Assembly: GCA_964384825.1 (NCBI GenBank)
Contig: CAYLMM010000066.1
Span: 1 to 12,309, forward strand
DNA length: 12,309 nt
Origin: CAYLMM01 sp964384825
GTDB lineage: Bacteria > Krumholzibacteriota > Krumholzibacteriia > LZORAL124-64-63
Direction: 5' to 3'
Below are positions 1-6,718 of this stretch, piece after piece. A program made the translations under genes and the position numbers. Under the pieces are notes generated by a model, which saw nothing but the letters and a program-made list of their open reading frames with translations, was not told where the DNA came from and searched no databases. The stretch's first letter is position 1. Each line of letters opens with the position of its first letter.

Positions 1-706
1 AGGCCAGGCTCAGCGAGAAGAAGATCTGCCCGTAGGCCCGCAGCCAGATGTTCGGGTCGGCCAGCTTGGCGAAGTCCGGCGTCAGGTAGTAGCGGATGCC
101 GTCCATCGCGCCCGGCAGGGTCACGCCGCGCACCAGCAGCACCGCCAGCAGGATCAAGGGCAGCGGCACGGTCACCATCACCACCTTGCCCACCTGCCGC
201 ACGCCGCGGCGCAGGATCAGCCAGATGGCGCCCCAGGTCAGGGCCATTCCCACGACCAGGTACCAGATCGGCGCGCCGTTCTCGCCGGGTCCGCCCGAGC
301 GCTGCAGCACCTGGCCGACGAAGAATCCCGCGGCGTCGGCGCCCCAGGCCGACGACAGCGCGTGCCACAGGTAGACCCAGGCCCACGAGAGGATCGTCGA
401 GTAGTAGATCACGATGCCGGCGCTGAGTCCGGCCGCCCACCAGCCGAACCACTCCCACTTCGGGCGGATGGCGGCGAAGGCCCCGGGCGCGCCCTTCTGC
501 ATGCGCTGGCCGAGTCCCATCTCCAAAATCAGCATCGGGATGCCGGCGGTGAAAAGGGCGGTGAAGTAGGGGATCAGGAAGGCGCCGCCGCCGCTCTGGT
601 AGGCGACGTAGGGGAAGCGCCAGACGTTGCCAAGCCCGACGGCCGAGCCGACCGCGGCCATGATGAAGGCCGCCCGGCTGTTCCAGCGTTCGCGGATGGG
701 TGCCAA
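1..706 (-). CDS. Sodium-dependent transporter, NSS/SNF (LeuT-like) family, 3'-truncated by window edge
   Basis: The reading frame gives about 235 N-terminal residues of a neurotransmitter:sodium symporter, normally 450-550 residues with 11-12 helices. Members use the sodium gradient to import amino acids or related amines across the inner membrane. The diagnostic first helix is present: GSAVGLGNVWRFPY at residues 20-33, followed by SGGGAFLIPY. The numbering happens to match LeuT, so G20, A22, V23 and N27 coincide with its known sodium ligands. Several further hydrophobic segments follow before the window ends. No ATG fits the N-terminus. The best start is TTG at 706-704, with GGGAGGA four bases upstream; the nearby ATG at about 751 is out of frame. 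The gene follows an AspT-like transporter on the same strand after 79 bases and has its own promoter there. The family call is firm; the substrate cannot be told. Confidence 0.93.
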   Translation of the reverse strand, partial: MAPIRERWNSRAAFIMAAVGSAVGLGNVWRFPYVAYQSGGGAFLIPYFTALFTAGIPMLILEMGLGQRMQKGAPGAFAAIRPKWEWFGWWAAGLSAGIVIYYSTILSWAWVYLWHALSSAWGADAAGFFVGQVLQRSGGPGENGAPIWYLVVGMALTWGAIWLILRRGVRQVGKVVMVTVPLPLILLAVLLVRGVTLPGAMDGIRYYLTPDFAKLADPNIWLRAYGQIFFSLSLA

Positions 707-747
707 GGAATCCTCCCGGAGTCGGGTCGCGTCGATGTCGAGGCGCG

Positions 748-776
748 ATCATACTCCAGGGGAGGCGGGCGGACAA
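748..776 (-). promoter_or_regulatory. Sigma-70-like promoter of the NSS transporter gene
   Basis: On the minus strand a -35 box TTGTCC (776-771, 4 of 6 matches to consensus) and a -10 box TATGAT (753-748, 5 of 6) are separated by exactly 17 bases. Transcription would start near 741, giving a leader of about 35 bases before the TTG codon at 706. The site lies just after the AspT-like gene, so the transporter can be expressed independently. It rests on sequence match only. Confidence 0.55.
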
Positions 777-785
777 CGGGCGAGG

Positions 786-2372
786 TCAGGGCAGCAGCGT
801 GATCAGCAGCTGCGTGGCGACGGTCACCATGATCAGCGCCACCGGATACGATGCGGCGTAGCTCACGGCCGGGATCTCCGATTCGGTCTTCTCGGTGATC
901 GCGCCCATGCCCGGGGTCGAGGTCATGCCGCCGCAGATGCCGCCGAGCAGCTGCAGCAGGTCGAGCTTCAGCACCCGCGAGGCGAAGAGGTAGCCCGTCG
1001 TCAGGGGCACGACCGCCACCGCGGCCGCCATCGCCAGCAGCGAGGGGCCGAATTCCTGCAGCACGCCGAGGAACCGTCCGCCGGCCGCGACGCCGGCCTG
1101 GGCAAGAAAGAGGCTCAGACCGATCTCGGTCAGCACCAGGCGCGCCGGCCGCGGCAGGTGGCCCTTGAGTTTGCCGACGCCGCCGAAATGCCCGAGGAAA
1201 AGAGCGGTCAGCAGGGGGCCGCCGGCCAGGCCCAGGGTGATGCGGGCGCCGCCTGGCAGCGGGATCGGCAGCGAGCCCAGGGCGATGCCCAGCAGGATGC
1301 CCACCGACAGCGAGATCAGGTCGGTCTCGTCGAGCAGACGCATCCGGTGGCCGGCGAATTCGGTGAAGCGCTGCAGGTTCTCGGGCTGGCCCACGACGTA
1401 GAGCAGGTCGGCCTTGTGGATGCGCGTGTCGAGGCTGGGCACGAAGCCCACGTCGTGCCGCACCACCCGGGTCACGATCACCCCGAAGCGGTTGGGCAGG
1501 GCGAGCTCGGCCAGCGACAGGCCCACCATCTCCTTCGCGGTCACGACCACGCGCCGGCGCTGCGATTCGGTGTCCATGGTGTAGGGCAGGTCGCTGGGCC
1601 GTCCGAGGAATTCCACGATGTCCGGCAGATGCTCGTTGTCGCCGATCACCAGCAGGTGCTGGCCCTTTTCGAGCGGGGCCTCGCCGTCCAGCGGCAGCAG
1701 CAGGCCGCCCTTCAGCACGCGCGAGATCTGGCCGCGGGCGTGGCGCAGGAAGTGGATGTCGGCGATGCGGCGCCCGAAGACGGCCGGGTTCATCACCTCG
1801 ACCAGGGCGCGGCGGATCTCGCGGCGGTCCTGCTCGGCGGATTCGATCCGTCCGGCCTCGGCGTCCAGATCGCGTCCCAGCAGGCGCGGCAGCAACTGCA
1901 CGAACAGCACCACGCCCACCACGCCGAAGGGATAGGCCAGGCCGTAGCCGATGGTCACCACCGATCCGGCCGGCAGGTTCTGGGTGGCCGCGGCCAGGGC
2001 GGGCGTCGAGGTCAGGGCGCCGGCGAAGATCCCGGTCGCCAGGTCCTCGGGCACGTTCAGCAGCCGGGCCAGGATCGCCGCTGTGGCCGCGCCGACGATC
2101 GTCAAAAAGATCGCCAGTTGAGCCAAGCGCGATCCCTGGCGCATGAAGGCCCGGAAGAATCCCGGTCCCGCGCCCAGGCCCACGCAGTACACGAACAGCA
2201 CCAGCCCCAGCGAACCGATGGCCTTGGGCAGATCCGCGCCCATCGCGCCGAGGGCCAGCGACGAGAAGATGATGCCGCTGGTGCCCAGGGAGACGCAGTT
2301 GATCCGGATCCTGCCGATCAGCAGGCCGAATCCGATGATCAGGAAGAGGACGACGACGGGATTCTCGAGCAT
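786..2372 (-). CDS. AspT/YidE/YbjL-family transporter with two TrkA-C (RCK_C) domains
   Basis: This 528-residue protein has the internally duplicated fold of the aspartate:alanine exchanger (AspT) family. Each half is a block of about five or six membrane helices, at residues 1-165 and 350-528. Between them lie two soluble segments (about 190-265 and 270-340) that fit paired TrkA-C ligand-binding domains. The duplication shows in matching motifs: LTSTPAL around residues 120-126 and MTSTPGM around 483-489, followed by YGLAYPFGV (143-151) and YAASYPVAL (505-513). The family motif GTSGIIFSSLALG occurs at 30-42. The start is well supported by GGAAGGA (2385-2379) six bases before the ATG. Length is normal for the family. 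AspT swaps aspartate for alanine, but most relatives have no known substrate; the neighbouring NSS gene weakly suggests amino acid traffic. Confidence 0.9.
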   Translation of the reverse strand: MLENPVVVLFLIIGFGLLIGRIRINCVSLGTSGIIFSSLALGAMGADLPKAIGSLGLVLFVYCVGLGAGPGFFRAFMRQGSRLAQLAIFLTIVGAATAAILARLLNVPEDLATGIFAGALTSTPALAAATQNLPAGSVVTIGYGLAYPFGVVGVVLFVQLLPRLLGRDLDAEAGRIESAEQDRREIRRALVEVMNPAVFGRRIADIHFLRHARGQISRVLKGGLLLPLDGEAPLEKGQHLLVIGDNEHLPDIVEFLGRPSDLPYTMDTESQRRRVVVTAKEMVGLSLAELALPNRFGVIVTRVVRHDVGFVPSLDTRIHKADLLYVVGQPENLQRFTEFAGHRMRLLDETDLISLSVGILLGIALGSLPIPLPGGARITLGLAGGPLLTALFLGHFGGVGKLKGHLPRPARLVLTEIGLSLFLAQAGVAAGGRFLGVLQEFGPSLLAMAAAVAVVPLTTGYLFASRVLKLDLLQLLGGICGGMTSTPGMGAITEKTESEIPAVSYAASYPVALIMVTVATQLLITLLP

Positions 2373-2454
2373 CGGGGTTCCTTCCGGCGCCGGAGATGAA
2401 AAGCGGCGCCGAAAGGGAACTTGATAGCCGGAAGGGCGGAAATCAAAGTCGAAT

Positions 2455-2472
2455 CGACCGCCGGGGCGGTCG
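2455..2472 (-). terminator. Perfect 18-base inverted repeat after the exporter permease gene, possible terminator
   Basis: The palindrome CGACCGCC-GG-GGCGGTCG begins six bases past the permease stop codon. It can form a stem of 7-8 pairs with a tiny loop. The sequence after it on the minus strand is only modestly T-rich and has no proper U-tract, so termination may be weak or Rho-assisted. The AspT-like gene starts 83 bases further on. Confidence 0.3.
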
Positions 2473-2477
2473 CCGGC

Positions 2478-3698
2478 CTATTCGCGCCGCAGGGCCTCGA
2501 TCGGATCGAGCATCGCCGCCTTGCGGGCCGGATAGAACCCGAAGAACACGCCCACCGCCGCCGCGAAGCCGAAGGCCAGCAGCGTCACCTCGGGACGCAT
2601 CTCGGTGGCCACGCCCGCGAAGCGCTCCAGCCCCCAGTCGATGATCGCCGCCAACGCGATGCCGATCAGCCCCCCGATCAGGCTCAAAGCCATCGCCTCG
2701 GCCAGGAACTGCGCCAGGATGTCCTTTCCGCGCGCGCCGACCGAGAGCCGGATGCCGATCTCGCGCGTCCGCTCGGTCACCGACACCAGCATGATGTTCA
2801 TGATGCCGATGCCGCCGACCAGCAGAGAGACGCCGGCGATCGAGCCCAGCAGCAGGGTCAGCACCCGCGAAGTCTCGGAAAACGCCTCGATGATCTCGGC
2901 CTGGGTGCGGACGGTGAAGTCGTCCTCTTCGCCGTAGTCGATCCCGTGGGCCTCGCGCATCAGGATCGTGACGTCGTCCCGGGCGGGCTCGACCGTCGCC
3001 TCGTCCGGGGCGCTGGCGTTGATCAGGTTGATGTGGGTGCCGCCCTTGAGGCGGTGCAGGACCGTCGAGGCCGGCGCGATGATCAGATCGTCCTGATCCT
3101 GGCCCCTGGCGTCCTGGCCCTTCTCCTCGAGCACGCCGACGACGGTGAACGGAGTGGTGTCGATCCGGATGCGCGCGCCGACCGGATCGGAGCCCGGGAA
3201 CAGCTCGTCGGCGATCGTCTTGCCCAGCAGCGCCACCTTGGCCCGCGCCCGCTCGTCGCGCCAGGTGAAGTTCGCGCCCGCGGCCAGGTCCCAGTCGCGG
3301 ATGTCCAGGTATTCGGGCCAGACGCCGAAGATCTGGGTGCTCCAGTTGCCGACGCCGCCGATCACCTGGCCGCCGGACATCGCCAGGGGCGAAACGGCCG
3401 CCAAAAAGGGGCTCTCTTCGCGCAGCTTCTGCGCGTCTTCCATCTTGAAGGTGTTGCGGCTGCCGGCCCCGCGGTGCACGCCGCCCATGCGGCTGCCGCT
3501 GGGATAGATGATCAGCATGTTCGATCCCAGGGCCGAGATCTGCTTCTCGATGCTGGCCTGGCTGCCCTGGCCCACCGACACCATGACGATCACCGCGCAG
3601 ACGCCGATGATGATGCCCAGCGAGGTCAGCAGGCTGCGCATCCTGTTCTTCATGATGCTGCGGGCGGCCGCCTTCATCAGTCCCCGAATCCGGATCAT
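2478..3698 (-). CDS. MacB-like ABC exporter permease (MacB_PCD + FtsX domains)
   Basis: This 406-residue protein is the membrane half of a MacB-type, type VII ABC exporter, which uses cytoplasmic ATP hydrolysis to push substrates from the periplasm through an outer-membrane channel. Residues 20-42 form the first helix (MRSLLTSLGIIIGVCAVIVM), with the usual GQGSQASIEKQISALG after it. Residues about 45-265 are the periplasmic MacB core domain. The FtsX domain at 275-406 has three helices and the hallmark segments GGIGIMNIMLVSVTERTREIGIR (an FtsX/MacB signature, about 295-317) and FGFYPARKAAMLDPIEALR near the end. E. coli MacB carries its ATPase on the same chain; here it is a separate upstream gene. 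The ATG overlaps the stop of that gene (ATGA), and AGGAGGA sits just upstream, which implies translational coupling. Confidence 0.93.
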   Translation of the reverse strand: MIRIRGLMKAAARSIMKNRMRSLLTSLGIIIGVCAVIVMVSVGQGSQASIEKQISALGSNMLIIYPSGSRMGGVHRGAGSRNTFKMEDAQKLREESPFLAAVSPLAMSGGQVIGGVGNWSTQIFGVWPEYLDIRDWDLAAGANFTWRDERARAKVALLGKTIADELFPGSDPVGARIRIDTTPFTVVGVLEEKGQDARGQDQDDLIIAPASTVLHRLKGGTHINLINASAPDEATVEPARDDVTILMREAHGIDYGEEDDFTVRTQAEIIEAFSETSRVLTLLLGSIAGVSLLVGGIGIMNIMLVSVTERTREIGIRLSVGARGKDILAQFLAEAMALSLIGGLIGIALAAIIDWGLERFAGVATEMRPEVTLLAFGFAAAVGVFFGFYPARKAAMLDPIEALRRE

Positions 3699-4435
3699 GA
3701 ATCCTCCTGTCCGGCGGCCAGCAGATCGGTCGCGGCGACACGGCGTCCGAAGATCTGGTCGTCCTGCACCACCCTGCCGTCGCGCAGCCGTACGATGCGC
3801 TTGGCGTAGGCCGCGATGTCGGGTTCGTGGGTCACGAGCATGACGGTGATCCCCTGGTCGTTCAGGTCCTGGAAGAGCGCCAGCACCTCGATCGAGGTGC
3901 GGGTGTCGAGGTTGCCTGTCGGCTCGTCGGCCAGCAGCACCGCCGGCCTGGTCACCAGCGCCCGGGCGATCGCCACCCGCTGCTGCTGCCCGCCGGAGAG
4001 CTGGCTCGGGTCGTGATCCATCCGGTCGGCCAGCCCGACGCGGTCGAGCGCCTCGCGGGCGGCGCGCCGGTGGTCGCCGATCCTGCCGCCGCGGTCGTAG
4101 AGCAGGGGCAGCTCGACGTTCTCCAGGGCCGTGGTCCGCGCCAGCAGGTTGAAGCCCTGGAAGACGAAGCCGATCTTCCGGTTGCGGATGTCGGCGTGGC
4201 TGTCGCGGTCGAGGCCGCCGACGTCGATGCCGTCGAGCAGGTACGAGCCGCCGGTCGGCCGGTCGAGGCAGCCGAGGATGTTCATCAGGGTCGATTTGCC
4301 CGATCCGGAGGAACCCATCACCGCCACCATCTCGCCGGGTCCGACGTTCAGGTCGACGTCGCGCAGGGCGTGGACCGCGACGTCGCCCATGATGTAGTCG
4401 CGGGTCAGGCTCCGGGTGCTTATCACATCGTCCAT
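3695..4435 (-). CDS. MacB/LolD-type ABC transporter ATPase
   Basis: This 246-residue ATPase powers the adjoining permease. All nucleotide-binding motifs are intact: Walker A GSSGSGKST at 41-49, Q-loop glutamine at 93, signature LSGGQQQR at 146-153, Walker B VLLADEP at 166-172 followed by TGNLD, and the H-loop histidine at 203 (VTHEPD). This is the MacB/LolD/FtsE-like subclass. Residues past about 225 form a short tail that I cannot assign. The ATG lies 15 bases after the adaptor stop codon, with GGGAG about eight bases upstream, and the 3' end overlaps the permease start by four bases. The order adaptor-ATPase-permease is typical of split MacAB systems. The cargo (drug, peptide, siderophore or lipoprotein) cannot be inferred. 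Confidence 0.95.
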   Translation of the reverse strand: MDDVISTRSLTRDYIMGDVAVHALRDVDLNVGPGEMVAVMGSSGSGKSTLMNILGCLDRPTGGSYLLDGIDVGGLDRDSHADIRNRKIGFVFQGFNLLARTTALENVELPLLYDRGGRIGDHRRAAREALDRVGLADRMDHDPSQLSGGQQQRVAIARALVTRPAVLLADEPTGNLDTRTSIEVLALFQDLNDQGITVMLVTHEPDIAAYAKRIVRLRDGRVVQDDQIFGRRVAATDLLAAGQEDS

Positions 4436-4450
4436 GTTCGTTCTCCCGGG

Positions 4451-5707
4451 CTAGAAGGGGCGGGGGGGGCCGCCGAATCCGCCGCGCCGCTGGCCGGACG
4501 AGGCAGCCGCGGTTCCGGTGCCGGAAGTCAGGGCCGTGATGACGCGCGTGCCCTCGGACAGGCCTCGCCGCGAAACGATCTCGGTGTTCTTGCCGTCGGT
4601 GGCGCCGGTGCGGACCGGCTGCATCGTCAGGGCGCCGTCGTCGTCCATCAGCCAGAGCAGGGCGACGTCCGAAGGCAAGCCCTCGGCGGCGCCGGAAAGC
4701 GGTCCGCCGCGGCGCCGGATCCGTACCGCCGCGGAATCGGGCACCCCGGCTCCAGCGCGTTCGCGGTTGGCCCGCGCCGCGGCCATCATCGCCTGGGTGG
4801 GCCGGATCCGCAGCGCCGCGTTGGGGACCAGCAGCACGTCGTGCCGCTGCTCGACCAGGAAATCGATGGTCGCGGTCATGCCGGGCATCAGCAGCCCCTC
4901 GGGGTTGTCCACGTCCAGCACGACGGTGTAGTTGACCACGTTCTGCACGGTTTCGGGCTCGAGCCGGATCTGCCGCACCTGGGCGGTGAAGGTCCGGTCG
5001 TCGTGGGCCAGCACCGTGAAGCGCGCATCCTGCCCTTCGCGCACGCTGCCGATGTCGCTCTCGTCGACCTGGGCGAGGATCTCCATCCGCGACAGATCCT
5101 CGGCGAGCTTGAACAGCAGCGGGGTGGACATGCTCGCGGCGACCGTCTGGCCCTCCTCCACGGCCCGCTGGATGACAGTACCTGCGATCGGCGCGCGGAT
5201 GACGGCGTATCCGAGGTTGCTGGCCGCCCGCTCCAGGTTGGCGCGGGCCGATTTCAGCGAGGCCTTTTCGGTCCTCAGGTTGATGCTGTAGGGCAGGAGC
5301 TCCTGGTCGCCGATCAGGCCCTGGGCGTGCAGGGCGGAATAGCGGTCGAGGTTCTCGGCCGCCTGTTCGGCCAAGGCCTCCTGGCGCTCGACCGAAGCCT
5401 CGGCGTCGAGCATCGCGGCGTGCAGCAGGGTCGTGTCGAGTACCGCCAGCAGGTCGCCCGCATCGACCTGGTCGTTGAAGTCGGCGTGCAGGGTGGCGAT
5501 GGTGCCGGAGACCTGGGTCCCGACCTCGACGGTGCCCACGGCGCTGATGGTGCCGGAACTGGAGATGGTGCTTTCAATGTCGCCGCGCGAGATCTCGGCG
5601 AAGCTGTAGGCGTCCGCTGAGCCTTCCCGGTCCAGGGCTCCGCGCGCCAGCCACAGGCCGGACGCCGCTACGATCAGGCAGACGGCTATCATCAGGAATC
5701 GTTTCAT
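4451..5707 (-). CDS. MacA-like periplasmic adaptor (HlyD/RND membrane fusion family)
   Basis: This 418-residue protein would bridge the MacB-like exporter to an outer-membrane channel. Residues 1-22 are an N-terminal membrane anchor or signal segment. A beta-barrel/lipoyl half (VGTQVSGTIATLHADFNDQV, 62-81, then AGDLLAVLD) precedes an alpha-helical hairpin at about 92-165. The second lipoyl half (VIRAPIAGTVI, 169-179) and beta-barrel strands follow (208-300), including LLMPGMTATIDF (272-283). Two features are longer than in E. coli MacA: an Arg/Ala-rich insert at about 303-345, and a Gly/Pro-rich tail ending GGFGGPPRPF. I chose the ATG at 5707 because AAGGAAGG lies six bases upstream; the in-frame ATG at 5713 touches the ribosome site, and the open frame further upstream is not adaptor-like. 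No outer-membrane TolC partner lies in the window. Confidence 0.92.
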   Translation of the reverse strand: MKRFLMIAVCLIVAASGLWLARGALDREGSADAYSFAEISRGDIESTISSSGTISAVGTVEVGTQVSGTIATLHADFNDQVDAGDLLAVLDTTLLHAAMLDAEASVERQEALAEQAAENLDRYSALHAQGLIGDQELLPYSINLRTEKASLKSARANLERAASNLGYAVIRAPIAGTVIQRAVEEGQTVAASMSTPLLFKLAEDLSRMEILAQVDESDIGSVREGQDARFTVLAHDDRTFTAQVRQIRLEPETVQNVVNYTVVLDVDNPEGLLMPGMTATIDFLVEQRHDVLLVPNAALRIRPTQAMMAAARANRERAGAGVPDSAAVRIRRRGGPLSGAAEGLPSDVALLWLMDDDGALTMQPVRTGATDGKNTEIVSRRGLSEGTRVITALTSGTGTAAASSGQRRGGFGGPPRPF

Positions 5708-5746
5708 GATCATCCTTCCTTCGCTTCGCTCGCGAGGGCAGAGGAA

Positions 5747-5803
5747 GCGGGCGGCCCGCGCGGGACCCCTGGATGGGGTAGGCGTGGGGGATGGGCCGCC
5801 CGC
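5747..5803 (-). other. Long GC-only hairpin in the leader of the macAB-like operon
   Basis: Two perfect complementary arms of 11 bases (5747-5757 and 5793-5803, GCGGGCGGCCC and its complement) enclose 35 bases that contain a second small hairpin (ACCCC at 5765-5769 with GGGGT at 5775-5779). If transcription starts near 5829, both lie in the roughly 122-base untranslated leader, and the outer stem ends about 33 bases before the ribosome site. A structural or regulatory role in mRNA stability or translation is possible. High-GC sequence yields such stems by chance fairly often, so this is tentative. Confidence 0.35.
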
Positions 5804-5834
5804 CGGGCGAGGTCCGTTCGGGACCTGCGCATCG

Positions 5835-5863
5835 ATAGAGTCCGGCGGGGTGGCCGGGGTTAC
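5835..5863 (-). promoter_or_regulatory. Putative ECF-sigma promoter of the macAB-like operon
   Basis: On the minus strand, GTAACC (5863-5858), 17 bases, then CTCTAT (5840-5835). The same motif with identical spacing precedes the sigma operon and the divergent glycine-rich gene. It sits 21 bases past the sigma-operon terminator and faces the adaptor gene. The elements resemble ECF promoters, whose -35 boxes usually contain AAC and whose -10 boxes are often of TCTR type. Assignment to the local sigma factor is an inference. Confidence 0.55.
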
Positions 5864-5883
5864 CGAAGGATGGGTATTCCCGG

Positions 5884-5918
5884 AAAAAACCGCGCCGCCC
5901 CGGGAAGGAGCGGCGCGG
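5884..5918 (-). terminator. Strong intrinsic terminator of the ECF-sigma operon
   Basis: On the minus strand, a nine-pair perfect GC stem (CCGCGCCGC at 5918-5910 with GCGGCGCGG at 5898-5890), extendable to twelve pairs with one G-U pair and a five-base loop, is followed directly by six T residues (5889-5884). It lies 25 bases past the stop of the CnrX/CpxP-like gene and separates that operon from the exporter operon. Confidence 0.85.
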
Positions 5919-5943
5919 CGGGCGGGCGAGTGGCAGGCGCGGA

Positions 5944-6447
5944 TCAATCCTCCGGCGCGGGCGGTGGCGGTGGCGGCGGCGGGCGCCGGTCGCGCCGTCG
6001 ATCCTCGTCGTGCCGCCGCTCCTTGTCGCGCGGCGGCCCCGGGAACTGCCGGCGGAATTCCTCGAAGTCCCGGCGCCAGCGGTCGGCGTTCTCCGGCCCG
6101 AGGACCTCGGCGACCTTCTCGCGGGCATCGACGATCAGGCTGTCGACCGCCGGCTTGAACCGGTCGCGGATCAGAAGGAACTGTTCCCTGTTCGAATCGA
6201 GGATCGCCCGGATCCGCACCCGCTGCTCGTCGTCCAGGTCGTACCGGTCGATGATCATCTCGGAGATCCGTTCCGGGGTGAAGCGCGGATGCCTCATGTC
6301 GCGGCTCATCCGTTCCCACAGCACCAGCGAGGTCAGGCCGGAGCCGATCAGGATCCCGCAGAGCAGGATCACCACGCCGGTCAGGGTCGGCTTGAGCCAC
6401 AGGCGCTTGCCGGGCGCGGGCGGCAGGGTGCTCTTCGCAGGGGACAT
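5944..6447 (-). CDS. Single-pass periplasmic sensor-like protein, CnrX/CpxP/Spy (heavy-metal resistance) type
   Basis: This is a 167-residue protein. Residues 1-20 are a short cytoplasmic tail, 21-44 a single membrane helix, and 45-135 a helical periplasmic domain with the Spy/CpxP/CnrX look: YDLDDEQRVRIRAILD (69-84), then a charged helix with KPAVDSLIVDAREKVAEVLG (98-117). The tail (136-167) is strongly charged, with eight consecutive prolines near the end. Its place behind a sigma factor and a small membrane protein matches CnrX, which frees the sigma factor from its anti-sigma CnrY when metal binds. The only histidines are H53 and H146, so CnrX's His/Glu/Met site is not obviously conserved and another signal, such as envelope damage, is possible. 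AAAGGAGGGG lies just before the ATG, and the gene starts 13 bases after its neighbour. The family is inferred from pattern, not from a search. Confidence 0.7.
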   Translation of the reverse strand: MSPAKSTLPPAPGKRLWLKPTLTGVVILLCGILIGSGLTSLVLWERMSRDMRHPRFTPERISEMIIDRYDLDDEQRVRIRAILDSNREQFLLIRDRFKPAVDSLIVDAREKVAEVLGPENADRWRRDFEEFRRQFPGPPRDKERRHDEDRRRDRRPPPPPPPPAPED

Positions 6448-6460
6448 CGATTCCCCTCCT

Positions 6461-6718
6461 TTACTGGATGGTGGACACGGACTGGGCCATGGCCACCAGG
6501 GGGTTGTTCAGGACGTTCAGGATCGGCACCGCCAGCAGTCCGACCACCACCGCGGTGGCGACCGACGCGGCCATCACATAGATCAGCGGGCGGCTCGGCG
6601 CGCGGACGCCCCGATTGGCGATCTTCACGCCCACCCGCCAGGAGACGTCGACCTCCGGAGCCTGCTCGCGGCGCGCGGCCGCGGCCAGACGGTCAAGCTT
6701 CTGCAGCGGATCGCTCAT
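6461..6718 (-). CDS. Small single-pass membrane protein, candidate anti-sigma factor (CnrY-like position)
   Basis: This 85-residue protein has a cytoplasmic N-terminus of about 44 residues (KLDRLAAAARREQAPEVDVSW at 7-27, cut here to its key parts: a basic amphipathic stretch and a VDVSWRV motif), one membrane helix at about 45-68 and a short periplasmic tail. It has no zinc-finger (HxxxCxxC) motif. Its size, topology and place directly after an ECF sigma gene match CnrY-type anti-sigma factors, which hold the sigma factor with a short cytoplasmic peptide. Its start lies inside the sigma gene (26-base overlap), which suggests coupled, near-stoichiometric synthesis. I chose the ATG at 6718, six bases after GGGAGGA (6731-6725); the in-frame ATG at 6724 directly abuts that site. 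The function is inferred from context. Confidence 0.65.
   Translation of the reverse strand: MSDPLQKLDRLAAAARREQAPEVDVSWRVGVKIANRGVRAPSRPLIYVMAASVATAVVVGLLAVPILNVLNNPLVAMAQSVSTIQ

Noticed and set aside
627..2399. 590-codon plus-strand open frame opposite the AspT-like gene
   Set aside because: It is the high-GC shadow of a clear transporter gene. Its translation is Gln/His/Arg/Ala-rich, with no domain, signal or ribosome site.
2373..2477. Possible promoter for the AspT-like gene (TTTGAT/TTGATT with TATCAA)
   Set aside because: The boxes are weak and the spacer is only 14-15 bases. No other good -35/-10 pair is visible in this gap.
2443..3741. 432-codon minus-strand frame overlapping the permease
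   Set aside because: It is the same strand but another frame, Arg/Gly/His-rich and without membrane helices. The 406-residue frame has the FtsX/MacB sequence.
3827..5620. 597-codon plus-strand open frame opposite the exporter genes
   Set aside because: It spans the antisense of three real gene parts and has low-complexity composition. The minus strand carries all ABC and adaptor motifs.
5708..6400. N-terminal extension of the adaptor frame up to 6400
   Set aside because: The extension runs through a terminator and the CnrX-like gene. It is Pro/Arg/Gly-rich and not adaptor-like, while a good ribosome site marks 5707.
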